64,000 bases of DNA from Lasiosphaeria ovina. Its lineage: Eukaryota > Ascomycota > Sordariomycetes > Sordariales > Lasiosphaeriaceae. Both the position numbers and the translations under genes were made by a program. The notes under the pieces are model-generated. The model did not search any database. It was not told where the DNA came from and worked only from the letters and a program-made list of their open reading frames with translations. Every line of letters starts with the position of its first letter. Position 1 is the stretch's first letter. Shown one piece after another: positions 44,798-54,914 of the stretch. The stretch spans positions 3,551,885 through 3,615,884 of the forward strand of contig JAULSN010000006.1 of the NCBI GenBank assembly GCA_033439765.1, given 5' to 3'.

Positions 44798-45706
44798 ATG
44801 GATCCCTCAACAGGATGCAATGAGTGCATCAAGGTATGTCAAAATTCGGGCCTCACACCATTGAATTCTCTTTAACCCCCCAAAAAGGGCACAATCCATG
44901 CGGGTCTACCCCTCGGCACCGAAGAAACCATTTACGGTCTAAACACATATGTCATTGGAAACCGCACCAATCCCCGGGGCATTATCGTCATTTACAGCGA
45001 CATCTTCGGGCTGCTTCTGCCCAACAACAAACTGATCGCCGACGCCTACGCCAAGAGCGGCGAATGGCTCGTGTACCTGCCCGACTTCTTCAACGGCGAC
45101 CCCGCTCCGCTCCAGTTTGCTGACGTCGCCATCCCCGTCGACGCCTCCAAGCAATCCACTCTTGCCAAGTACTCGGGGCTCCTGGCCCGCGCCCCGTCCA
45201 TCATCATGTGGATGTTGCGTCACAAGGAAGCCCCCACTAACAAAGTCTGCATGGACTGGCTGGAGGCGCTGCGCCGCGCCACACCGCCCACCAGGAAGAT
45301 AGGCATCGCCGGCTTCTGCTGGGGCGGAAAATATGCCCTCCGCGCCACCCGGGAAGCCAACATGGTCGACTTGGACGGAAAAAGGGTACCGTTGGTTGAT
45401 GCTGCCGTGGCCCTGCACCCGAGCAACCTGGTGCTTCCGGGCGACGCGGAGAACCCCGTTGTGCCCATTAGCTGTGGCTGGGGACTCGAGGACATCGGCG
45501 TCAAAATTGAGACCAAGGCCAAGGTAGAGGCGATCCACGCCAAAGCGAAGGAAGCCGGCGCGACACTACCCGAGATAGAGCACAGGATCTACAAGCCCGG
45601 ACGCCATGGATTTGCCGTGCGCGGAAACCCAGACGACCCAGCCGAGAGAAAGTGCTTAGAAGACTCTGAGAAACAGGCCCTAGAGTGGTTTGCACGATGG
45701 CTTTAG
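44798..45706 (+). CDS. Dienelactone hydrolase family protein
   Basis: Exon 1 is 44798-44833 (12 codons, MDPSTGCNECIK). The 54-nt intron (donor GTATGT, acceptor AAAAG) is followed by exon 2 at 44888-45706, giving 284 aa. It has an alpha/beta hydrolase fold: the nucleophile elbow is GIAGFCWGGKYA with Cys156, and the catalytic His252 is in GRHGFAVRG. The acid is probably the Asp in GWGLEDIG. The start GCxxC...GTIHAGLPLGTEETIYGLNTYV is typical for fungal members. The family opens lactone rings of dienelactones in aromatic breakdown, or acts as a general carboxyl-esterase. It is flanked by a dead regulator and a dead amidase, and is the only intact member of that trio. Confidence 0.92.
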
Positions 45707-46795
45707 TTATTACGGTAGGTGCTAAAGACAGCTAGTTAAGATAGCGCACCTAATTAGCTATACTAATAGGTAGCCCGTACTAAGTCTTAATGCTAGCTTA
45801 GGGGCGAGTGGTTTATGCTAAGTCATATTACGTGACCTATAACTTGGTTTACTTCCTTAAGATACATATAGCGGCCTTCGGCCACCCGCTCAGGGCAACA
45901 GATCTAGAACACACACAACGAATCCATCACTTGAACCACCAGCTTACGGCGCGCAGCGCATCTGTTGATTCCAGTACCGGTACCCTGGTGATTCCAACAG
46001 CTAACGACACCTGTGGACCCGATAGCTCGCAACATCAACAGCCCGGCGTCGATGCATCGGAGGACTGGCAAAACGAAGATGTCTGTTGGCAGATATGGCA
46101 CAATATGGGCTAGGGCGAATGATACTAGCGGTATTTGATGCTACGATACTCGCAATCCCCCCCTACCCCACTCACAAAGTTGCCCCCGAGTAACATTCGC
46201 CAGCCTCGCAGCTCGCTGATGACGGCTTTAAGGGCAATTGAGCCGCCTTCCGTAATATCGGAATAAGTAGCCATTAGCCCTACTGACTGTCAACTGCACT
46301 TAGCAATGACGAGCCACCAACAAGACCAAAGCAAACAACGCAAACAACGCAAACGGGAACAATTTGTCCGCCGGCCTGGAATATGCTCAAAGTCCTGTCT
46401 CTTATCGCTTTCAGGCGGGGGACATGCTCGCGGCCTTCAGGATACGATGGAAGAGTAAGGTACTTGGGATGGCGGGAGGTGTGGAGACATTGGACGATGT
46501 AGGAGACCACCCAGGTTATCCGAGTGAGAGACAAAGTGGCGGATGGTCAGTCTAGAGCAAGTTCTTCTCGCAGCAGCATACCACTTTCAGCTATCCCTGA
46601 GAAGAATATTACCTATTCGAGAGAGAATATTCCACGTGAATTCAATGTAGAGATGAGTGACCCTTGAAGCCACTGGGACCCAAAAGATGATGGATGCGGT
46701 CTGACTTGACCCCCAAGGTATCAATGATATACTCCTGAACACTCGCACAACAGTCCCTTGCGACCAGGTAGCGTATCCTCTACCATCGGCCCCAT
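45707..46795. other. Intergenic spacer
   Basis: About 1.1 kb. A short plus-strand frame ending at 46113 (ending EDVCWQIWHNMG) resembles acidic tails of fungal regulators but cannot be assigned. Otherwise nothing is recognised. Confidence 0.4.
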
Positions 46796-48278
46796 TCAGG
46801 CAGCGGTAGTGCCCGCGAGCTGCGGTGGTGCTTTTCTTGCTTCTGGGAACGTTTTCTCCCAAGCGCTCATCAGCTCAACCAGCTTCGCCTCACCACCGGC
46901 GCTGGCAATAGCATTTATACCCCAGGCGCGCCCATTAAAGACCGCAAACCCAAGTGGCAGCGAAGCAATCGCGTACCCGGCGGCGGCGGCAAGGCTGGCC
47001 ATGCGCCCGTCACAATGAGAGATGATGACGTCGAGGTCAAATTCCGAGAGCACACTTGTTATTCTTTTCTGTGCTTCTCGTTGCACCAGCTGCGCCTTGG
47101 AAGCTGCGTCCGGATCTGGCGTTTCATCTAGCGCCCCCTCAAGGAGCTTCTGCGAAGGGTGCTCTGCTCGTGAATGATAGCCGCCATCAGCATAAGCGCG
47201 CAAAAAAAAGCAGTCAAGGCACGAGTTTCTCACCTGGAGGAAGGCAAACATCGGCATGGTCGTTGTGGTACTGGACAAGGTCTGCTAGTGACCGAACTGG
47301 GGTAGTCTCGTAGAGAGACATGAAGTTGTCAAAATCGTACTTAAAGTTAGGCTCTTTGCTTCAAAGTCAGCAGAGGATCCTCAAGCAATGGTGGGGCTTA
47401 TTTCATAAGAAAAGTTGCTTGCCCCATAGATTCTCAGTATCAATTCCGTGCTCTGCCTCGATGTCGTCATATAGCTGCCAAAACGGTTGGAGGGGCACAT
47501 CCCTAACAACCTTGGCACCCGCAGCAGAGATCATCTCGGCAGCTTCATCCACTTCCTTTTGCTGTTGGGATTCTCTGTAGTTGGCCTCCTGGGCGGTTTC
47601 AACCTATTTTGGCTTGCAAGTCATACCACTTGTTCTGTGTACGAGTCCACCTGCTCAACCACGAAGGCTGGAGGTGCCCACGGGTCGTACTTCACAACAC
47701 CCACTCTCGGCTTCTCCCAAGACCCTGTTAGTGCCTTGGACAAGTCTGTTCCCGTCAAAACGACACCATGTTGGCCACGTCTCGGCTTGATTTCGCAACC
47801 GGGCTGACGGAGGAATAGGTCCAGCCACCAAGAACGCCATTTGTAGGGACTTTGCCCGGTGCTAGCTTGAGGGCGTAGAGCCCTGCCCGTGAGGCTGGCT
47901 GCACCAGAGAGCCCTCTGTTTCGGTGCCTAGAGCAATTGGGACGAAGCCGGCAGCCACGGAAATGGCGCTCCCCGAGGATGACCCCGCTGGAGTCTATTT
48001 GCGCAGAGCTGTTGTTAGCCATGGGATTTCTTTTCACTTCGAAAGTGCCGACACTCACACTATGGCCGAGAAAGGCGGCATTCGGTAGCACCCCGCCAAC
48101 CACATACGGGAACAATATCCAGGACGGAGCAAGGCAGCATTGCAGGTACGATATTGTTCGATGCTGAAGCGAAGGTCTGAACAGAGCCAGGAGCACGTAG
48201 ACTAGGTAGAGCTGCAGTAGAACTATAGCATAACTCTCCTGACCTTGCACTGGATTCCGTTATGGCTATCCTTGCCAT
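46796..48278 (-). pseudogene. Broken amidase-signature gene
   Basis: The amidase-signature core is readable on the minus strand near 47980: PAGSSSGSAISVAAGFVPIA, then LGTETEGSLVQPASRAGLYA, LKLAPGKVPTNGVLGG and AKSSRDVANM. After ANM the frame must shift to continue LTGTDLSKALTGSWEKPRVG. The C-terminal part (46796-47278) holds ISHCDGRMASLAAAAGYAI and LGFAVFNGRAWGINAIA, ending in APPQLAGTTAA. Blocks in three frames with stops between them mean the gene is dead or the sequence carries indels. The family uses a Ser-Ser-Lys triad to hydrolyse amides. The N-terminal boundary is approximate. Confidence 0.8.
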
Positions 48279-48633
48279 GTTTTAGCTTCATCGCGCTTTG
48301 TGCGACTAGATCCGTGTGGCCTCGATTTGGGTGCGCCTGTGCCTGGATATCGGACATGCTTCGGACATCAATGCGCCATGAATCGTATTTCGGAATGCCG
48401 GAGGGGCTCTTTCGTGGACCTGCTCCGATGGTTGAGACTGACTGCCGACCAGTCTCCGGAGGGTGCGAATACGGACAATAATGGCGCCCACTCTGTGGCG
48501 TCTAAGCACGCGGGGCTGGCGACGCCAGCGATGCCAGCGATGTCTTTCACGGGAGGAACAAGGATACCACTGATCGCTAGTCGACTGTGTCTGCTGTTCT
48601 ACGTAGTAGGCCCAGTCTCTTGTCAATGGCTTC

Positions 48634-50175
48634 TTAGCATACACCACTCGCCTCGTCTTGGCAGCATCCCATACTCAGGCGGCTGTCCGGCAAGCCTTCG
48701 GCTTGCCCGCTCCTTTTCGTATGTCTTGCGTTGCCTCTTGCCAAGCTCCTTGAGCACGTCAGGTTTGGACGGGCCGCGCCGTCGATCTGGTGGCGGGCTT
48801 CTGCACGTATTGGTGCATTCTTTGTGATTCGACCGCTGTGAGTCTTGCGCGCAACGTCCTTTGTTTGTCGAGTTCGTGATGCTCGCAGTTGCGATACAGC
48901 CTCATTCTTCGCATGTCCATCTGTGCTGGCAGGCTTTTCGTGAAAACCATACATGCGAGCTAATTCGTTTTGCCTCTCACGGCTTACTCCCACAGCATCC
49001 CACGCGCGGAACCTCTCATACATTTCCTTTTGGTTTCGTGGTTGATTGGGAGGGGGCATCGTAGTCGGCGGCTCCCTCCGGAGTCGTTCCCTTCGTTCTT
49101 CATATCTTGCAATGACCGCTCGATCCTCGGCGTCGACCTGCTCCTGCGTCATACCCTTCGCTAGAAGGTTCCAGTGCAACATTCGAAGTTCGTACTCTCC
49201 CGACTGTATCAAAGTGCCTGGTTCATATCGAGCCTTTCGTATCTCCTCCAGCTCTTCCTCACGTCGTCTGTCGCCTGGCTCGTCTTCATGTCGCGCCCTG
49301 GCCCCGTCGATGATGGCTTCTTTGAGGAAAATTCTCTCGTACTAATAACGCTCCTCATCCCAAAGGAAACGTCTTCGGTTGTACTCCAGTCGTTCCCATA
49401 GGTCGTTGGGGAGAGGCGTCGGCTCGCGAGGCTCGGGGGTCGGGGCGTACGTGTTATACCCGCTAAGGTCCGTGTCACTGCCGCCGTTATCCTTTAACGG
49501 TGTTGGGGATGCGGGAATTTCGATGCCTAATTCCTTCGAAAGTCGAGCCCACAAGCGCTTCCACCCTACATCACGCATCTGGCCAGATCGAAGTCCTGGC
49601 TTGAACGGTCGCCTTTCCACCTTGTGTTCCATTATCCTTAAGGCTCTCTGGCGTTCCTCGTAGACTGGATCAGACTAGAGATAGATATTTCTTTCTTCGA
49701 GCATCGTCTTTCGCAATTCGTACCAGTCATTACCAAAATGCTTTCGGCCCCACGCCGCATAAGTCTCAGGATCGTAGGGCTCTGGCTCGGGCGTCCAGGG
49801 CATTCGTCCATCGGGATCGTACGTGTCAGGATCGTAGGTTTGAGGTACTAGCATCTGTTCGCCTTCAACCATTGCGTATGACTCTTCGCCATAATGCTTC
49901 CGATACCAGGCCGTATAGATTTCGGGATTATATGGCTTCGGCGAAGGCGTTGGTAATGGCTTTCGCCCAATTATTCGCCCATCCGGACCGTACACTGGAT
50001 ACAAGTAGGGTGCTGGTGTCTCCGGTTCCTGGCTTTGCGGATCTTCGATCTCGTGGCTGACACTCGTGGGCTCGCGGTTGCCGCTGAGGCTATCGCCGTC
50101 GGAGGCAGCTTCAATGGATGGATAAAGTGTTGACGCGATGTTGCGGGGACGCTTTGCGCGCGTGCGTGGAGCCAT
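48634..50175 (-). pseudogene. Unknown repeat-bearing accessory protein broken by TAG codons
   Basis: From MAPRTRAKRPRNIAS at 50175, one frame runs for about 500 codons with only two stops, both TAG, at 49677-49675 and 49344-49342. The same frame stays protein-like on both sides (...ERNIYL, stop, SDPVYEERQRALRIMEHKV; ...WDEERY, stop, YERIFLKEAIIDGARA). The N-terminal third carries two related blocks, PYNPEIYTAWYRKHYGEES and PYDPETYAAWGRKHFGNDW, each with a YDP/YNP motif. The rest is rich in Arg and Glu, coiled-coil-like. I recognise no family function. Both stops could be CAG to TAG. Because the frame is otherwise intact, decay looks recent. The true C-terminus beyond 48700 is unclear. Confidence 0.55.
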
Positions 50176-50534
50176 CGAGATGGCAATGAACGAGGAACTG
50201 ACTGGATGAGGATGTGGACCGCGCTATCGTGTCTCGTTACTGACGAGTTGGGGTAGGTCGGGAGTCATGGTGAGGGTTGGAATCGAGAAGGTTGATGGTT
50301 TTCTGGTTTGGTAGGAAGTTTTCTGCCCGAGATGTTTCCCAAAGCGCGCGCGATGGTCGCCTGTTTTCCCCGCGGCCCGTCTCAGCCAATCCTTTCACAG
50401 CGTTAAGCTTCCTCTAATCAAGTCCCGTCATTTCCTTCTCTAGGCGCCTCACTCTTCGTCTACCAACAGATAGATAGATACACTTCGTGGTCAGCCAGCT
50501 CCAGGTTCTTTCTCGTCAAACATGCCTTCCCAAG
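50176..50534. other. Divergent spacer
   Basis: About 360 bp between two divergent, decayed genes. It probably held both promoters. Confidence 0.4.
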
Positions 50535-52023
50535 ATGGAGGACATTCCTGGAATGGTGTTTTACCTTGCTCCCTTCAACAGCAACAAATATGCTGCAGCG
50601 ATCATTGCAGATCCCGCGAACCGCGACCGAGTCTGCGAGGTCCCCCACATCGACACGGATGGGCCAGTCTTGAGGGTCGGGCTGGACCAGCAGCTCAAAA
50701 ACCCGCCCTACCTAGTACAATTCGGCCGGCGCGAACACAACGATGTGATCCTCAATAACCGTTTCTCGAGAAACGATCAGTGCTATTTCGACTTCAACAA
50801 AGACACAGGAGAGCTGCTCCTACACGATATATCGGAGAAAAACGACACGCAACTCCTCGACATCATCATTGGGACCTACCAATACGGCAGGAAACAGGAG
50901 GAGCCGGGGGCTCCCCAGATATGGAAGACCCCTCGGCAGTGCGTCGTAGTACTTGGCCCTGACCCGTATAACAAGCGTGACTGGAAGTGGATCTTCAGAA
51001 TACGGGACGCCGAGTTTCTCCTTATACCACGAACGACGCAAGGCCAAGATGAGGCGACATTCACCGAGGAGAAGCGTGCATTCGCGGGCCAACCCGACCC
51101 TAATCGGACAATCGAAGGGACCCTGCAGCGAATCTTCACCCTAGGCTTGCAGTCTCTCCAATCTAAAGGATTAACGACCACGTACAAGTCGGCATCAACG
51201 ATCACATTCAACCCCCATAACACTCGGTTCAAAACCCCACTCGAGCCTGACGAGGACGATGCGATCCGGTATACGAAGCTAAGACCGCTCGGAGGTGGAG
51301 GACAGGGTGAAGTGCACAAGGTTGTCGACATGTATACTGGCAACCACCATGCCTACAAAATCGTCGCCGTGAAAGCAGAGCTACCTAAGGTCGATATATA
51401 CTCCCTTAGCGCGACCGTCTTAGAGTATTTGGTAGAACTCCCAAACGAAGGAGGGAAGCGGGTAATATGGCACTGGCAGCAGTGGCACCAAGAACTCCAG
51501 ACACATCTGAACCAGCACGCACCTCACTACGCATCTATGCTCTACACCGCTGATCAGCGTCCAACGGCTCGCGACCTCCTTGGCGACTTCTTTCCTCAGC
51601 TAAGTCACGCCCACTACAAAATCCGCAAACCAAGGTCACCTGGGCGAGCTTTAGAGTATCGCCACTTCCGAACCAGGCAAACGGAACGACAGTGACTGCC
51701 ATGGATTGGACACGAACGGTACCCACAGCAGTTTTTCAGGGAGTCCCTCAGTCCATGCAGCGTAATGAGAGGACGCAGCCATCGCAGCCAAACCCGGTGG
51801 CAGTTCAATCACCATAGGCGCCTCCCAATCGACCGGCGCAGCCAGGAGTCAGGCGTGGAGGGTCTGTCAAGTTGTAAGGTCTACAGGCGAAAGGCCGAAG
51901 AGAGGTCATAAGCGTAATGGGTCGTCACAGAATGGGCGCTATGCGCCGTCTCAATCTGCAGGGGTACCGAAACGAACATCAAGCAGAAAGCAGCGATCAA
52001 GATCGAGTAGCATACAAAAGGCA
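50535..52023 (+). pseudogene. FHA-domain protein kinase with the catalytic core deleted
   Basis: ATG at 50535 starts MEDIPGMVFYLAPFNSNKY; the open frame ends at 51695. An FHA-like phosphopeptide-binding domain follows (LVQFGRREHNDVILNNRFSR, then NDQCYFDF, where the usual SxxH His is not present). A kinase start appears as RPLGGGGQGEVHKVVDMYTG and AYKIVAVKAELPK, and then the sequence jumps straight to VDIYSLSATVLEYLVELP, the alpha-F region after the activation segment. The stretch that should hold HRD and DFG, roughly 200 residues, is absent in frame. Near 51680 the frame shifts, and family-like tail sequence (VTAMDWTRTVPTAVFQGVP) continues with TAG at 51815, ending at about 52023. Intact relatives resemble Chk2-like FHA kinases found in fungal accessory regions. 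It cannot phosphorylate as it stands. Confidence 0.75.
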
Positions 52024-52395
52024 TAGGAGATACAGGCATTGGGTATTTGGCATCAAGACGGCCAACGGTTCCTCATCGCACAAGAGGGAAGGGGGGGGGT
52101 GGTTGGAACGTCGAAAATCCACTCCGCCGGTGACGAGAATGGCCACTGTTGTCTTCGCTTTGATCATAAGACCCTGAATGTAGTGGCTACTAAAATATTA
52201 AGGGCGTGCCCAGACCAGCTCGTAGCTATTTGCACTCGTCTGGCTCGAGCAGCAGAAGATGCAGTCAGATCAAACAATTCCATTAATACGCCTCCCTTTT
52301 TGGCCGCTCAAATCAGACAGAGTTTTGCTCCCCCAAGGGAAGTGTAGCCCAGATGTCAGTGTGGCCCAGTGTGGCCTATAAGGCCTAGAGCCAGG

Positions 52396-52528
52396 TGTTA
52401 CAACCTGCCAAGCCATGTCAGCGTTGTAGGCACGTGACCACGGTTAGTCACGTAATCACGGCAAACCACGAGGTCAGGAGTGACCACAAGACAATTGACC
52501 GCGGGGCAATGGCACCGAGACAAATGGC
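52396..52528 (+). repeat. Truncated left LTR (first ~133 bp)
   Basis: It matches 54456-54588 almost base for base (TGTTACAACC start, GACAATTGACCGCGGGGCAA middle, CACCGAGACAAATGGC end). Observed differences are mostly transitions, such as CACG versus TATG. After 52528 the match breaks near TACGGGCA. Confidence 0.85.
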
Positions 52529-52529
52529 T

Positions 52530-52745
52530 ACGGGCACAGCTCGACACGACTACAGAGCTCGAAGACGAAGAAGAATACGAGGTCGAGAAGATCCTCGATC
52601 ACCGCGGAGAAGGACCACAAACAGAGTACCTGGAAAGGCTCTGGCAACGACGAAAATACGTGGGAACACTCAGCAACCTGACCAACGCGCAGGCCATGTC
52701 GGCACAGTACCACCGATTGAAGAAGACACCCCGACGCGGTACGCG
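52530..52745 (+). pseudogene. Chromodomain scrap from a Ty3/Gypsy chromovirus integrase
   Basis: One frame reads EEEYEVEKILDHRGEGPQTE then YL; a second frame supplies KGSGNDENTWE; the first frame returns with LSNLTNAQAMSAQYHR. Together these form the three parts of a chromodomain (E-Y-E-V-E-K-I-L, KWKG..E.TWE, NL.NA.....YH). Two small compensating indels explain the frame changes. Chromoviral integrases carry this domain at their C-terminus to target chromatin. Confidence 0.8.
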
Positions 52746-52976
52746 GCGCTAATCCTACCACCTCATTGGACGGATCCGTGAGCGACCCCACACGAACGAA
52801 ATTACGGGGACCAATCATTGGCAGCCGCCCCCACTATTGCCTAAATTTTCGTCCACGCCCAATCAACCATATCGCACGAACGAAATTCCAAACATAAGCC
52901 GCTACAACATCCAGCCGGCCTATTTTGTCGACCAGCTCATTAGGAAAGGAAGTCTCTCTTTCTTTCGTTCTTCACC

Positions 52977-54275
52977 ATGGACAAGAAACAAACCTCCCCG
53001 GAGCTCTCGCAAGCTGAGCTTCTGCCAACCCAAGAAGAGCAAGTTCCAGCAAATCCATCGTCACGAAAACGACGGATCGACAACGACGACGACGCCGAAC
53101 CACGGACAAAGCGAGCGCGGACGACGCGACCGACCTCGGAGCCAGCACGATTGACACGACAGAACCTCGCACGCTTCAACAAGATGGGGAAGGGATCCAA
53201 GAAGGGATCCACCCACCGTGGCTCCACGACTGAGTCATCGAGTACGAAGACCCTCTCGACTACGGCCTCTGGTTTTGCTATCCAGGCGTATAAGAACGGC
53301 GTCCTCGATCCCTCCAGCTCCAAGCCTCCCAAGAACTTGGAGGAGATCTGCCAACGAAGCGCCCTACCCCGCGGGACGGCCTCGCCTACCGAGTCAGAAT
53401 ATGGGGACTACGTCGACCGGGTCAACAGGGCCGCTAACGAAGCAACCGTGGTTATCGAGACCACAGAACTGTTGAAGAAACATGGCGACAAGAAATATAA
53501 CCGAGCGTTCAACCAGGCATTCACGGCCTTCCCGAAGGACGTGGGCTTCAACAATGGCCTGTCCGCTCCCCAGCCGGATTTCGTCGAAGGACCAGAGATG
53601 AGGGACTACCTCCCGTTCCCGGTCGACGAACGCGTCCCAGGGGCCGTCCTCTACAAGGATAACCCTCGCGCGGTAACATTGCCGCACATAGCCGGAGAAT
53701 GGAAGGGCCCCGACGGGAGCATGGCAGAGGCAATGCTGCAGAGCTCCTATGACGGAGCAGCTCTCGTCTACGCAAGGAACCAGGCCCTTGCCTACCAGGG
53801 AAAGTCTGACCCCCCTGGACACGCAAGCATCACGACCTTCACCACGAATGGTACCCAGCTCAACCTTTACGCGCACTACGCAACTCCCGCAGGAGACGGC
53901 ACGCTTGAATATTACCAGTTTCCTGTCAAGTCGACGAGTTTGGTCAACTCTCACGGAGAGCACAAGGAGGGCCGAAGAGGACTCAGGAACGAACAAGACC
54001 ACGCAAAGAGACAGTCACAAGCGCTGAAAGACGAGCTGAAGGAGTATTACGAGAAGCAACGCGGTGGTGGCCTCCATCCTGTCGCTATAGGAGTGCCGTC
54101 CTTGCCTGTACTAGGCACTGGGCCACTAGATGCGTATGAGGACGAGGATGACTACGAAGTCGTCGAATCACAGCCTGTCTACCAGCCAACACCCCCGCAT
54201 TCGTTGAAGGCTCCCCCGTCCACACACAGTTCCACCCATGGCAGTGGCCAGAAGCGAAAGGCTCCACCCTCGTAA
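52977..54275 (+). CDS. DUF7924-type protein, PD-(D/E)XK nuclease-like, inside LTR element
   Basis: Single exon, 432 aa. The N-terminus is basic and disordered with nuclear-signal-like RKRRIDNDDD and RTKRARTTRP. The conserved domain runs about 85-365: ASGFAIQAYKNGVLDP, FPKDVGFNNGLSAPQPDF, HIAGEWKG and YDGAALVYARNQAL. Asp201 (PQPDF) and Glu241-x-Lys243 (GEWKG) fit a PD-(D/E)XK site. The domain name is from memory. The C-terminus is low-complexity. The frame carries on protein-like past the TAA (SGSSHHSKYKSY, stop, KKDATSGRYYHKHLDGTVSW) almost to the LTR, so the stop is probably a truncation of a longer protein. No intron is needed. A decayed second copy lies at 56108-56289. Confidence 0.7.
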   Translation: MDKKQTSPELSQAELLPTQEEQVPANPSSRKRRIDNDDDAEPRTKRARTTRPTSEPARLTRQNLARFNKMGKGSKKGSTHRGSTTESSSTKTLSTTASGFAIQAYKNGVLDPSSSKPPKNLEEICQRSALPRGTASPTESEYGDYVDRVNRAANEATVVIETTELLKKHGDKKYNRAFNQAFTAFPKDVGFNNGLSAPQPDFVEGPEMRDYLPFPVDERVPGAVLYKDNPRAVTLPHIAGEWKGPDGSMAEAMLQSSYDGAALVYARNQALAYQGKSDPPGHASITTFTTNGTQLNLYAHYATPAGDGTLEYYQFPVKSTSLVNSHGEHKEGRRGLRNEQDHAKRQSQALKDELKEYYEKQRGGGLHPVAIGVPSLPVLGTGPLDAYEDEDDYEVVESQPVYQPTPPHSLKAPPSTHSSTHGSGQKRKAPPS

Positions 54276-54455
54276 GGATCGTCAAGCGGTTCTTCCCATC
54301 ACAGCAAGTACAAGAGCTACTAGAAGAAGGACGCCACGAGCGGACGTTATTACCACAAGCATTTGGATGGTACCGTCTCTTGGCTTGACGACGACGAGGA
54401 AGACGAGCGTGACTAGTACGATCTCTGGGACATCGACCATGAAGGAGGGGAAACC

Positions 54456-54914
54456 TGTTACAACCTGCCAAGCCATGTCAGCGTTGTAGGTATGTGACCA
54501 CGGTTGGTCACGTAATCATGGCAAACCACGAGGTTAGGAGTGACAACAAGACAATTGACCGCGGGGCAATGGCACCGAGACAAATGGCACCAGACCTACG
54601 GGCAGGACGACCAGGTGGTGATAGCACCTGGGATGGCACCTGTGATGCGGTGTCTCAAGCGAGTAACCGGACACAGCTTCCCAGCAGGCTTGGCCTGCTA
54701 CTCGAGAAGTATTTAGTTGCAGCGAGTTCCCCTCGCTGCACACCAGTCTTTACCTAGACAGCTTTCAATCTAAGTCTTTATCTGATTCTCAGAGAAAGAG
54801 GCAACACGCCTTACGCTACCCTTATTGCCCAGTGCACCTGACTTTCTGCCAACCTAAACCCTTCACCAACAGACCCTTGCTCTAACGTACCAGTGTAAAA
54901 CCCTGGGCGTAACA
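54456..54914 (+). repeat. Complete LTR, 459 bp
   Basis: It begins TGTTACAACC and ends GGGCGTAACA, so the termini are TG...CA within a 6-bp inverted repeat (TGTTAC/GTAACA). A purine-rich run lies just upstream, where a 3' LTR's polypurine tract should be. Its first ~133 bp recur at 52396. Confidence 0.82.

Larger units (their letters stand above)
52396..54914 (+). mobile_element. Internally deleted chromoviral LTR element enclosing a DUF7924 gene
   Basis: The left end is the first ~133 bp of an LTR, followed at once by a chromodomain scrap, a DUF7924 gene, a purine-rich run (GAAGGAGGGGAAA, 54441-54453) and a full LTR. Both LTR copies start TGTTACAACCTGCC in the same orientation. Bases outside are CCAGG (left) and TCGGG (right), each one transition from CCGGG, a plausible decayed 5-bp target duplication. 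A GTGGCC/GAGCC(A/G)GG minisatellite lies on both outer sides, so a single insertion into it is the simplest reading. Confidence 0.6.

Noticed and set aside
44939..45538. 199-codon minus-strand frame
   Set aside because: Antisense shadow of the dienelactone hydrolase.
45903..46113. Acidic frame ending in WQIWHNMG, like regulator tails
   Set aside because: Too short and no partner domain nearby; mentioned only as part of the spacer.
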